From: Dryocola clanedunensis_A
Lineage (GTDB): Bacteria > Pseudomonadota > Gammaproteobacteria > Enterobacterales > Enterobacteriaceae
NCBI GenBank assembly: GCA_038405435.1
Contig: JBBYHZ010000003.1
DNA length: 64,000 nucleotides
Strand: one strand, 5' to 3'
This document shows positions 57,326-64,000 of the stretch, one piece after another; within the stretch, counting starts at the first letter, position 1, and the number at the start of each line of letters is the position of its first letter. Both the position numbers and the translations under genes were made by a program. A model generated the notes under the pieces. That model did not search any database and was not told where the DNA came from. It was given only the letters and a program-made list of their open reading frames with translations.

Positions 57326-58036
57326 CTAAGGCGCCATCCAGCTGGCGACAAGCTTATCGTCAAGCAGCTCAACCTTGCCCTGCGCCACGTTGCGGCCACG
57401 GTGCAGCAGGCAAAACCGGTCGGCGACGCGGCGGATGAACGATAGCCGCTGCTCGACAAGCAGTATCGTCAGGCCAAAGTCACGGTTCAGGCGGCGGATA
57501 ATTCCGCCCAGCTCCTGGATGAAACGCTGTCCGCTCCCCAGCGTCGGTTCATCCAGGATCAGCAGCTTTGGCTCCGTAACCAGCGCCCTCGCCAGGGCGA
57601 GGCGCTGCTGTAAATCATTTTGCAGCTCACCCCCTCTGACGTGGCGCAGGGAATAGAGCTCGGGGAAGAGCTGGTAAACCATATCGGGGATGGCGCGGGC
57701 GTGCTCGTTGCCCGCCAGCAGGGCTATTTGCAGGTTCTCCTCCACGCTCAGCTGCGAAAATATTCGCCGTTCCTGTGCCACATAGCTCATCCCCAGCGCG
57801 GCACGGTCCTCAACGGGTCTGGTCAGCAGATTCTGGGGCGGCAGGCCCGCCTCATTCCAGATAATGCTGCCGCTTTCCACCGGCAGGTAGCCGGTAATGC
57901 AGTTTACCAGCGTGGTCTTACCCATGCCCGGCGCACCCAGCACGCAGGTGCATTCTCCTTTGCTCAGCTCCAGATCGAGATTCCACAGAATGTGGTTCTC
58001 GCCATAGAACTGGTTAACGGCGCGTAAACTCAACAT
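57326..58036 (-). CDS. Orphan ABC transporter ATPase, UrtE/LivF type, with degenerate signature motif
   Basis: The 236-residue protein resembles the UrtE ATPase of urea/short-amide importers (HAAT family). Walker A is GAPGMGKTT (residues 34-42), the Q-loop YVAQERRIF, Walker B LLILDEPTLG, and the switch region ILLVEQ. The ABC signature, normally LSGGQQQ in this family, reads LQNDLQQ, so the serine and the glycines that contact ATP are lost. No permease or binding-protein gene is nearby. GGAG lies seven bases before the ATG. It converges on the HTH gene with 12 bases between them. It may be a decaying remnant of a urt operon or an ATPase with a new role. Confidence 0.75.
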   Translation of the reverse strand: MLSLRAVNQFYGENHILWNLDLELSKGECTCVLGAPGMGKTTLVNCITGYLPVESGSIIWNEAGLPPQNLLTRPVEDRAALGMSYVAQERRIFSQLSVEENLQIALLAGNEHARAIPDMVYQLFPELYSLRHVRGGELQNDLQQRLALARALVTEPKLLILDEPTLGSGQRFIQELGGIIRRLNRDFGLTILLVEQRLSFIRRVADRFCLLHRGRNVAQGKVELLDDKLVASWMAP

Positions 58037-58491
58037 GCGTCAGCTCCTCAACACAGGGTTAAACTTCATTAAGCCGCTTAGCGCTTCTGACCTGCTCTGA
58101 ACCCCTCAAACCCTGGCCTCCTGCATCTCTCCCGAGGGAGGGGTTAAGTTCAGTCGTTAAGCAGTGCAATTCCCTTGCCATCTTCTTAAGGCAGGGCAGG
58201 AACGGTGCAAGTTTGAGAATAGCCTCATAAATTCGGGTGAGTGTGCCTGTGCAGGCTAATACTTAGCCGTTTCGCTGCACTTTAGCAGTGCCGATGGGTT
58301 ATCGATTTTGGTGCAGAAGAACAATGCGAAACGGCGGCGATATATCCCGGATTTGTGAGCGATCTCATACCGCGCCACCGGTCAAAAACCGGGCTTTAAA
58401 AGGTAAAAAAATTTGGGAAAAAATTTTTTAGGTCAGAAAACACGGTTTGTGAGGTTTTTTGCGAGCGGCTACCCAAAAGGCCTGGAAGGAG

Positions 58492-58514
58492 TTATCCACT
58501 ATTCCTGTGGATAA
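58492..58514. promoter_or_regulatory. Facing pair of DnaA-box-like sequences
   Basis: TTATCCACT (58492-58500) and TGTGGATAA (58506-58514, perfect DnaA box on the minus strand) face each other with a 5-bp spacer. They lie 400 bp upstream of uvrB. A DnaA site near the distal uvrB promoter is known in E. coli. Confidence 0.55.
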
Positions 58515-58815
58515 CCTTGTGCATTAGAGTTAGAAAACTAGCGGTGAACGAGAGCGGGCGCGGCCTGCGCGCAAATTGGCGCGAAACCGGTCTTTTGCAT
58601 TTTATCCTTTTAAATTAGCTGGTTACATAAAAGCAATCCGTGTAAGAAAAGTGTCAAATATCCCGCCCCCGCCGACATGACGCTGCTTGACAAATGTTAA
58701 ATACCAAAAAAATCTGGGGATAACCGCCTGCTGATAGTGATAAATTCCGCCATTGTAGAAATTGCGCGCAAAGTGCGCCGTTATTTGCGCCGCTAATCCA
58801 CTTCTGCCTATGCGT

Positions 58816-58835
58816 AACTGGTTTTTCATCCAGTA
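58816..58835. promoter_or_regulatory. LexA (SOS) box of uvrB
   Basis: AACTGGTTTTTCATCCAGTA has the CTG-N10-CAG core of LexA operators. It overlaps a -10-like TATTAT at 58834 and lies 75 bp before the uvrB start, as in E. coli, so uvrB is expected to be DNA-damage inducible. Confidence 0.9.
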
Positions 58836-58910
58836 TTATTTACTGGCAAAATTTCCCGGGGCGAGTAAAATTATCCTCCGGCCCGCGAGTTCTTCACCAG
58901 GTAGCCCCGC

Positions 58911-60926
58911 ATGAGTAAAGCGTTCAAACTAAATTCCGCATTCAAACCTTCAGGCGATCAGCCTGAGGCCATTCGTCGTCTGGAAGAGGGGCTGGAAGAT
59001 GGCCTTGCCCATCAGACGCTGCTGGGGGTAACCGGCTCAGGGAAAACCTTCACCGTGGCAAACGTGATTGCGGATTTGCAACGCCCCACCATGGTGCTGG
59101 CACCTAACAAAACCCTCGCGGCACAGCTTTATGGCGAGATGAAAGAGTTCTTCCCGGACAATGCGGTCGAGTTCTTCGTCTCCTACTACGACTACTACCA
59201 GCCGGAAGCCTACGTTCCCAGCTCCGACACCTTCATTGAAAAAGACTCCTCCGTTAACGAACACATCGAACAGATGCGCCTGTCGGCGACCAAGGCGCTG
59301 CTGGAACGCCGCGATGTTATCGTGGTGGCGTCCGTCTCGGCGATCTACGGTCTGGGCGATCCGGATCTCTATCTGAAGATGATGCTGCACCTTACCAAAG
59401 GGATGATCATCGATCAGCGTTCGATTCTGCGCCGTCTCACGGAGCTGCAGTATGCCCGCAACGACCAGGCTTTCCAGCGCGGCACCTTCCGCGTTCGCGG
59501 TGAGGTAATAGATATCTTCCCGGCGGAATCTGACGATCTGGCGCTGCGCGTGGAACTGTTCGACGAAGAGGTCGAGCGCCTTTCGCTGTTTGACCCGCTT
59601 ACGGGCCAGGTCGATCAGGCTATTCAGCGCTTCACGGTTTACCCAAAAACCCACTACGTCACGCCGCGTGAACGCATTCTGCAGGCGATGGAAGAGATCA
59701 AGGTCGAGCTGGCGGACAGGCGTAAGGTGCTGCTGGCCAACAATAAACTGCTGGAAGAGCAGCGTTTAACCCAGCGTACGCAGTTTGACTTAGAGATGAT
59801 GAACGAGCTGGGCTACTGCTCGGGCGTGGAAAACTACTCGCGCTTCCTCTCCGGCCGTGGGCCAGGGGAAGCGCCGCCAACGCTGTTTGACTACCTGCCT
59901 GCGGATGGCCTGCTGGTGGTGGACGAATCTCACGTGACCATCCCGCAGATTGGCGGCATGTATCGCGGTGACCGGGCGCGTAAAGAGACGCTGGTGGAGT
60001 ACGGCTTCCGCCTGCCTTCGGCGCTGGATAACCGTCCGCTTAAATTTGAAGAGTTTGAGGCGCTGGCGCCGCAGACGATCTACGTGTCCGCAACGCCCGG
60101 CAACTACGAGCTGGAGAAATCCGGCGATGAAATCGTCGATCAGGTTGTTCGCCCAACCGGGCTGCTGGATCCGATCATTGAAGTGCGCCCGGTGGCGACC
60201 CAGGTGGACGATCTGCTCTCGGAGATCCGTAAACGCGTTGAAATTAACGAGCGCGTGCTGGTGACCACGCTCACCAAACGCATGGCGGAAGATCTCACCG
60301 AATATCTGGAAGAGCACGGCGAAAAGGTGCGCTATCTGCACTCAGATATCGATACGGTAGAGCGTATGGAAATTATCCGCGATTTGCGCCTTGGGGAGTT
60401 CGACGTGCTCGTCGGCATCAACCTGCTGCGTGAGGGGCTGGATATGCCGGAAGTCTCGCTGGTGGCGATTCTGGACGCGGATAAAGAAGGCTTCCTGCGC
60501 TCGGAGCGGTCGCTAATCCAGACCATCGGCCGTGCGGCGCGTAACGTTAACGGTAAAGCTATTCTCTACGGTGACAAAATTACCCCGTCCATGGCGAAGG
60601 CAATTGGCGAAACGGAACGTCGTCGCGAGAAGCAGCAGCGCTATAACGAAGAAAACGGCATTACGCCGCAGGGCCTGAACAAGAAGGTGGTGGATATCCT
60701 GCAGCTTGGCGAAGGGATGGCGAAAACCAAAGGCCGCATGAAGAGCAAAGCGCGCAGCGTGATTGAAGACGATGAAATCATCCTCACGCCGAAAGCGCTG
60801 CAGCAGAAAATCCATCAGCTGGAAGCGAAAATGCTGGAGCATGCCCAGAACCTGGAGTTCGAAGAGGCGGCACAGCTTCGCGATCAGCTGCACCAGCTGC
60901 GGGATCTGTTTATTGCGGCATCATGA
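58911..60926 (+). CDS. uvrB: UvrB, excinuclease ABC subunit B
   Basis: UvrB verifies DNA lesions and loads UvrC in nucleotide excision repair. The protein has 671 residues (E. coli 673). Walker A is LLGVTGSGKTFTVAN (Lys near residue 45), and helicase motif II is VVDESH. The beta-hairpin that probes the lesion contains FFVSYYDYYQPEAYVPSSDT. Motifs V and VI are VGINLLREGLDMP and QTIGRAARN. The C-terminal UVR domain (QLEAKMLEHAQNLEFEEAAQLRDQ, in part) that binds UvrC ends the chain. Confidence 0.98.
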   Translation: MSKAFKLNSAFKPSGDQPEAIRRLEEGLEDGLAHQTLLGVTGSGKTFTVANVIADLQRPTMVLAPNKTLAAQLYGEMKEFFPDNAVEFFVSYYDYYQPEAYVPSSDTFIEKDSSVNEHIEQMRLSATKALLERRDVIVVASVSAIYGLGDPDLYLKMMLHLTKGMIIDQRSILRRLTELQYARNDQAFQRGTFRVRGEVIDIFPAESDDLALRVELFDEEVERLSLFDPLTGQVDQAIQRFTVYPKTHYVTPRERILQAMEEIKVELADRRKVLLANNKLLEEQRLTQRTQFDLEMMNELGYCSGVENYSRFLSGRGPGEAPPTLFDYLPADGLLVVDESHVTIPQIGGMYRGDRARKETLVEYGFRLPSALDNRPLKFEEFEALAPQTIYVSATPGNYELEKSGDEIVDQVVRPTGLLDPIIEVRPVATQVDDLLSEIRKRVEINERVLVTTLTKRMAEDLTEYLEEHGEKVRYLHSDIDTVERMEIIRDLRLGEFDVLVGINLLREGLDMPEVSLVAILDADKEGFLRSERSLIQTIGRAARNVNGKAILYGDKITPSMAKAIGETERRREKQQRYNEENGITPQGLNKKVVDILQLGEGMAKTKGRMKSKARSVIEDDEIILTPKALQQKIHQLEAKMLEHAQNLEFEEAAQLRDQLHQLRDLFIAAS

Positions 60927-60956
60927 GTACAGTGTCGGGTGACGCTTTCGTTTTCC

Positions 60957-60979
60957 CCCTCTCCCTTTTAGGGAGAGGG
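60957..60979. terminator. Hairpin between uvrB and convergent ybhK
   Basis: CCCTCTCCC-TTTTA-GGGAGAGGG is a 9-bp perfect stem. It lacks a clean T tract on the plus strand; on the minus strand GGGAGAGGG is followed by GGAAAA. It resembles a short repetitive extragenic palindrome seen elsewhere in enterobacteria and likely serves both genes. Confidence 0.65.
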
Positions 60980-60996
60980 CCGGAATGAGGGTAAAA

Positions 60997-61905
60997 TCAT
61001 CCCAGCTGCTGAATCGCCTTCTCCAGCGCCTGGCGCAGCAGCAGCCGATCATGGCGGTAGGGGATATCGCTGGCCTCCAGCGGCTCCTGAATAACCACGC
61101 GGTCCTGCACGTCTGACACATCCACGTGCGGGCCAACCACCACAGCGTCAATAATCCGCTTGCCGATCCGCTGCTCCATAATTTCCAGCTTCTCTTTCAG
61201 GCTCAGGCTGGCCGCCGCCACGCTCAGCTCGCGCCCGAGGTTACCGATATACACCACCGGGGCAGGCGTCCGGCGCAGCGCCTGGTCCATATCCTCCAGC
61301 AGCAGCAGCGGCATCAGGCTGGTGTAAAAACTCCCCGGGCCAATCAGAATCAGATCCGCTTCGGCAATGGCTTCCACCGCTTCGCGCGTCGCATGGGCTG
61401 TTGGATAAAGCATCAGCTCCTGAGGAGGGGAAGCCAGGTTGTCGATATTCACCTCACCATAGACAAAATGCCCGTCCGCGTCGGTGGCCATCAAATCAAC
61501 CGGCTGTTCGGACATCGGAATCAACAAAGCATCCACTTTTAACAGGTTGCGAATGAGATTTATGGCCTCAAGAGGCCGCACGCTCAGGTGATCCAGCGCC
61601 TTTAACATCAAATTTCCGAGGTTATGCCCCGAAAGCTCGCCGTTACCGCCAAAACGATACTCAAACATCGCCGATGCGACGCTGGGCTCGGTAATTAACT
61701 GATTTATACAGTTACGCATATCGCCCCAGGCAATTCCTCCTTCGGAGCGTCGAATGCGTCCCGTGGAGCCGCCGTTATCGGTGGTGGTGACGATACCCGT
61801 CAGGCGTGAACCCATGGAGGACAGGGAGGACATCACCCGGCCAAGGCCGTGCCCCCCGCCGAGTGCAACCACCCGATCAAGATCCGCAAATGTGCGACTG
61901 CGCAT
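60997..61905 (-). CDS. ybhK: YbhK (YvcK/CofD-like) protein
   Basis: The 302-residue protein equals E. coli YbhK. It belongs to the CofD/YvcK family, with the Rossmann-like start DRVVALGGGHGLGRVMSSL, the substrate loop TTTDNGGSTGRIRRSEGGIAWGDMRNC (in part) and GHNLGNLML. Related YvcK proteins bind UDP-sugars and are needed for envelope and carbon balance in Gram-positive bacteria; the E. coli role is not clear. It is divergent from moaA. Confidence 0.93.
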   Translation of the reverse strand: MRSRTFADLDRVVALGGGHGLGRVMSSLSSMGSRLTGIVTTTDNGGSTGRIRRSEGGIAWGDMRNCINQLITEPSVASAMFEYRFGGNGELSGHNLGNLMLKALDHLSVRPLEAINLIRNLLKVDALLIPMSEQPVDLMATDADGHFVYGEVNIDNLASPPQELMLYPTAHATREAVEAIAEADLILIGPGSFYTSLMPLLLLEDMDQALRRTPAPVVYIGNLGRELSVAAASLSLKEKLEIMEQRIGKRIIDAVVVGPHVDVSDVQDRVVIQEPLEASDIPYRHDRLLLRQALEKAIQQLG

Positions 61906-62119
61906 AGCTATTCCTTATGTCGAACTCTCCGGCCTAAGGTAGCGTAAAAGCGTTAAAAAGACGATGCAGGCTCGGAGGTTAATGATGTATATCAAGGTAA
62001 AAGTTAGCTTTTCGCGTACTCTGAGGCTAAATTAAACGATTAGTTCGTTATGTATATGTTTATATAGCGAAAGCTGCTATGGCGAACCTCTCGCTGACGC
62101 GCTACTATCGTTAAACACA
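61906..62119. promoter_or_regulatory. Divergent ybhK / moaA promoter region
   Basis: AT-rich DNA (especially 61980-62080) lies between ybhK and the Moco riboswitch. It should hold the moaA promoter(s). GTTATGTATATGTTTATATAGCG (62047 onward, read in parts) has features of a ModE half-site and a -10; no exact site is claimed. Confidence 0.5.
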
Positions 62120-62226
62120 CACTAAGCCTCTGGACCTAACTCGCAAGATACGGTGCTTTGGCCGTGGCCCTCCCGGTCACCAGGGTGCAGAAAGAAATGC
62201 CTGCATCTCCCGTATTTGGAAAGGTG
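62120..62226 (+). promoter_or_regulatory. Molybdenum cofactor (Moco) riboswitch
   Basis: Conserved blocks of the Moco RNA motif are present in order: AGCCTCTG, GATACGGTGCTTTGGCCGTG, CACCAGGG, a small stem GCAG-AAAGAAATG-CCTGC region, and CTCCCGTAT followed by GGAAAGGTG just before the moaA ATG. The last block doubles as the ribosome binding site, so Moco binding can block moaA translation, as shown for E. coli. Confidence 0.9.
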
Positions 62227-62229
62227 TTT

Positions 62230-63219
62230 ATGGCTTCACAACTGACCGATGCGTTTGCGCGCAAGTTCTTCTATCTGCGTCTGTCCATTACGGACGTCTG
62301 CAACTTCCGTTGCAACTACTGCCTGCCCGACGGCTACAAGCCGCACGGCGTGGCGAACAAAAGCTTCCTTAACGTCGATGAGATTCGCCGCGTTACCCGC
62401 GCCTTTGCCGCGCTGGGGACGGAAAAAGTCCGTCTGACCGGGGGCGAACCCTCTTTACGCCGTGATTTCCCCGAAATTATTGCTGCCGTGCGTGAAAACG
62501 CGGCTATTCGTCAGCTGGCGGTGACCACCAATGGCTATCGCCTGGCCCGTGACGTGCAGCAGTGGCGCGACGCGGGGTTAACAGCCGTTAACGTCAGCGT
62601 CGACAGCCTCGACGCCCGCCAGTTTCACGCCATTACCGGGCAGGACAAATTCCGCCAGGTGATGGAAGGCATCGACGCCACTTTTGCCGCCGGGTTCAAA
62701 AAGGTCAAAGTGAACACGGTGCTGATGCGCGGCGTGAACAGCCACGAGCTGGACACCTTCCTGGCGTGGATCAAACCGCGTCCCATCCAGCTGCGCTTCA
62801 TCGAGCTGATGGAAACGGGCGACGGCGGCGAGCTGTTCCGTAAATTTCACATCTCCGGCACCACGATTCGCGACCAGCTGCTGCAGCGCGGCTGGGTACG
62901 CCAGCTCAGCGGGCGCAGCGACGGCCCGGCGCAGGTCTTCTGCCATCCGGACTATCAAGGCGAAATTGGTCTTATCATGCCCTATGAAAAAGACTTCTGT
63001 GCCACCTGCAACCGCCTGCGCGTCTCTTCCGTCGGCAACCTGCATCTCTGCCTGTTCGGCGAGGGGGGCATCTCCCTGCGCGACCTGTTAGCGGACGATG
63101 CGCAGGGCGAGGCGCTCGAAGCGCGCATCTCGTCGGTGCTGGCCCAGAAAAAGCAGACCCATTTCCTGCATGACGGTCATACCGGCATCACACAAAACCT
63201 GTCCTATATTGGTGGATAG
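62230..63219 (+). CDS. moaA: MoaA, GTP 3',8-cyclase (molybdenum cofactor synthesis)
   Basis: MoaA is a radical-SAM enzyme that starts molybdopterin synthesis from GTP with MoaC. ATG 62230 gives 329 residues, as in E. coli; the frame is open 24 codons upstream through the riboswitch. The N-terminal [4Fe-4S] site is TDVCNFRCNYCLP, and the C-terminal cluster is CATCNRLRVSS ... LHLCLF. The required terminal Gly-Gly (YIGG) is present. AAGGTG precedes the ATG. Confidence 0.98.
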   Translation: MASQLTDAFARKFFYLRLSITDVCNFRCNYCLPDGYKPHGVANKSFLNVDEIRRVTRAFAALGTEKVRLTGGEPSLRRDFPEIIAAVRENAAIRQLAVTTNGYRLARDVQQWRDAGLTAVNVSVDSLDARQFHAITGQDKFRQVMEGIDATFAAGFKKVKVNTVLMRGVNSHELDTFLAWIKPRPIQLRFIELMETGDGGELFRKFHISGTTIRDQLLQRGWVRQLSGRSDGPAQVFCHPDYQGEIGLIMPYEKDFCATCNRLRVSSVGNLHLCLFGEGGISLRDLLADDAQGEALEARISSVLAQKKQTHFLHDGHTGITQNLSYIGG

Positions 63220-63243
63220 CGTCAAAAATTAAGGAGAATAAGT

Positions 63244-63756
63244 ATGAGTCAGGTAAGCGAAGCGTTTATCCCGGCGCGTATTGCCATTTTGACGGTCTCC
63301 GGCCGCCGTACCGAAGAGGATGACACCTCGGGGCATTATCTGCGTGAGTCCGCCACCGAAGCGGGGCACGAGGTGGTCGACAAAGCCATTGTGAAAGAGA
63401 ACCGTTATGCGATCCGCGCCCAGGTATCGCAGTGGATAGCCAGTGAAAGCGTGCAGGTTGTGCTGATCACCGGCGGCACAGGTTTTACCGACGGCGACCA
63501 GGTGCCTGAAGCGCTTTTACCGCTTTTTGATCGAGAGATCGAAGGTTTTGGCGAGCTGTTCCGCATGCTTTCCTACGAAGAGATCGGCACCTCCACGTTG
63601 CAGTCCCGTGCCGTAGCGGGTATTGCCAACCGTACGCTGATATTTGCCATGCCGGGCTCAACGAAAGCCTGCCGCACCGCATGGGAAAACATCATTCTTC
63701 AGCAGCTGGATGCCACCCAGCGTCCCTGCAACTTCCATCCCCACATCAAGAAATAG
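63244..63756 (+). CDS. moaB: MoaB, molybdopterin adenylyltransferase-like protein
   Basis: The 170-residue protein equals E. coli MoaB, a MoCF-domain protein. The signature ITGGTGFTDGDQVPEAL and the later FAMPGSTKACRTAWENI are typical. E. coli MoaB appears dispensable because MogA does the adenylylation, so its own role is unclear. It lies 24 bases after moaA with an AAGGAG site. Confidence 0.96.
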   Translation: MSQVSEAFIPARIAILTVSGRRTEEDDTSGHYLRESATEAGHEVVDKAIVKENRYAIRAQVSQWIASESVQVVLITGGTGFTDGDQVPEALLPLFDREIEGFGELFRMLSYEEIGTSTLQSRAVAGIANRTLIFAMPGSTKACRTAWENIILQQLDATQRPCNFHPHIKK

Positions 63757-63759
63757 ACT

Positions 63760-64000
63760 ATGTCGCAACTGACCCATATTAACGCCGCTGGCGAAGCGCA
63801 CATGGTGGACGTTTCCACTAAAAACGAGACCGTGCGCGAAGCCCGCGCCGAAGCCTTTGTCACCATGCAGGCCGCTACGCTTGCGATGATTGTCGACGGT
63901 AGCCACCACAAAGGTGACGTCTTTGCCACCGCGCGTATCGCCGGGATTCAGGCCGCTAAGCGTACGTGGGAGCTGATCCCGCTGTGCCATCCGCTGCTGC
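63760..64000 (+). CDS. moaC: MoaC, cyclic pyranopterin monophosphate synthase (5' part, cut by window edge)
   Basis: The first 80 codons are present. The sequence (MSQLTHINAAGEAHMVDVS, KGDVFATARIAGIQAAKRTW, LIPLCHPL) is that of MoaC, which converts the MoaA product to cyclic pyranopterin monophosphate. It starts three bases after moaB. The rest lies outside the window. Confidence 0.96.
   Translation, partial: MSQLTHINAAGEAHMVDVSTKNETVREARAEAFVTMQAATLAMIVDGSHHKGDVFATARIAGIQAAKRTWELIPLCHPLL

Larger units (their letters stand above)
58037..58910. promoter_or_regulatory. Long control region upstream of uvrB
   Basis: This 870-bp stretch lacks a supported gene. It holds an A/T tract near 58405-58432, a facing pair of DnaA-box-like sites (58492-58514), a TTGACA at 58687 without a good -10 at the right distance, and the LexA box at 58816 overlapping the proximal uvrB promoter. 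The part from 58037 to 58300 contains only short hairpins and repeats of no clear kind. Confidence 0.55.

Noticed and set aside
58623..58829. 68-codon minus-strand open frame upstream of uvrB
   Set aside because: It overlaps the LexA box and promoter of uvrB and lacks a ribosome binding site.
56342..58910. Genomic island with att sites
   Set aside because: The bioD-uvrB region holds extra genes, but there is no integrase, no tRNA target and no flanking direct repeat that I could see, so simple gain or ancestral retention is more likely.

Overview
The window is chromosomal DNA from a member of the Enterobacteriaceae. Nearly every protein matches the Escherichia coli K-12 family member in length and sequence, and gene order follows the E. 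coli kdp to moa segment. Differences from K-12 point to an Enterobacter, Lelliottia or Leclercia-like relative, but the genus cannot be fixed from this sequence alone. No phage, IS element, CRISPR array or plasmid gene was seen.

Layout. 1-4.5 kb: the potassium pump operon kdpFABC (minus; kdpC cut by the window edge) and divergent ybfA. 4.7-9.4 kb: a stub of ybgA, then phr, ybgI, pxpB, pxpC and nei. 9.5-21.2 kb: gltA, then sdhCDAB-sucABCD, the core of the TCA cycle, with the SdhX small RNA and REP elements between genes. 21.9-25.1 kb: cytochrome bd oxidase cydABX-ybgE. 25.2-30.8 kb: the cell-envelope Tol-Pal operon ybgC-tolQRAB-pal-cpoB. 30.9-31.8 kb: three tRNA-Lys genes mixed with 111-bp repeats made of a tRNA-Lys 3' end split inside its T-loop, plus a run of 97 Ns. 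31.9-37.4 kb: nadA, pnuC, zitB, ybgS, aroG, gpmA. 37.6-41.8 kb: galETKM. 42.0-47.3 kb: molybdate genes modF, modE, acrZ, modABC. 47.4-51.3 kb: ybhA, pgl, ybhC, ybhB. 51.4-56.3 kb: biotin genes bioA / bioBFCD. 56.3-58.9 kb: an accessory stretch that K-12 lacks. 58.9-64 kb: uvrB, ybhK and moaABC behind a molybdenum cofactor riboswitch; moaC runs off the end.

The most interesting part is the bioD-uvrB insertion. It holds a two-gene module: an 86-residue cysteine-rich protein with HicA-like motifs and a 173-residue helix-turn-helix protein. A 16-bp perfect palindrome lies just ahead of the first ribosome binding site. The layout is that of a self-regulated toxin-antitoxin-type pair, but its function is inferred only. 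Next to it is an orphan UrtE/LivF-type ABC ATPase whose signature motif is degenerate. The second notable part is the tRNA-Lys repeat array, which resembles in principle the rtT repeats of the E. coli tyrT locus.

Genes that K-12 has here and this window lacks: rhsC, most of ybgA, pxpA, abrB, mngRAB, the tRNA-Val genes of the lysT cluster, and ybhD-ybhJ. Control sites recognisable by sequence include KdpE, CRP, NadR, TyrR, Fur, GalR (OE and OI), ModE, BirA and LexA sites. Comparisons with E. coli are from memory, not from a database search.
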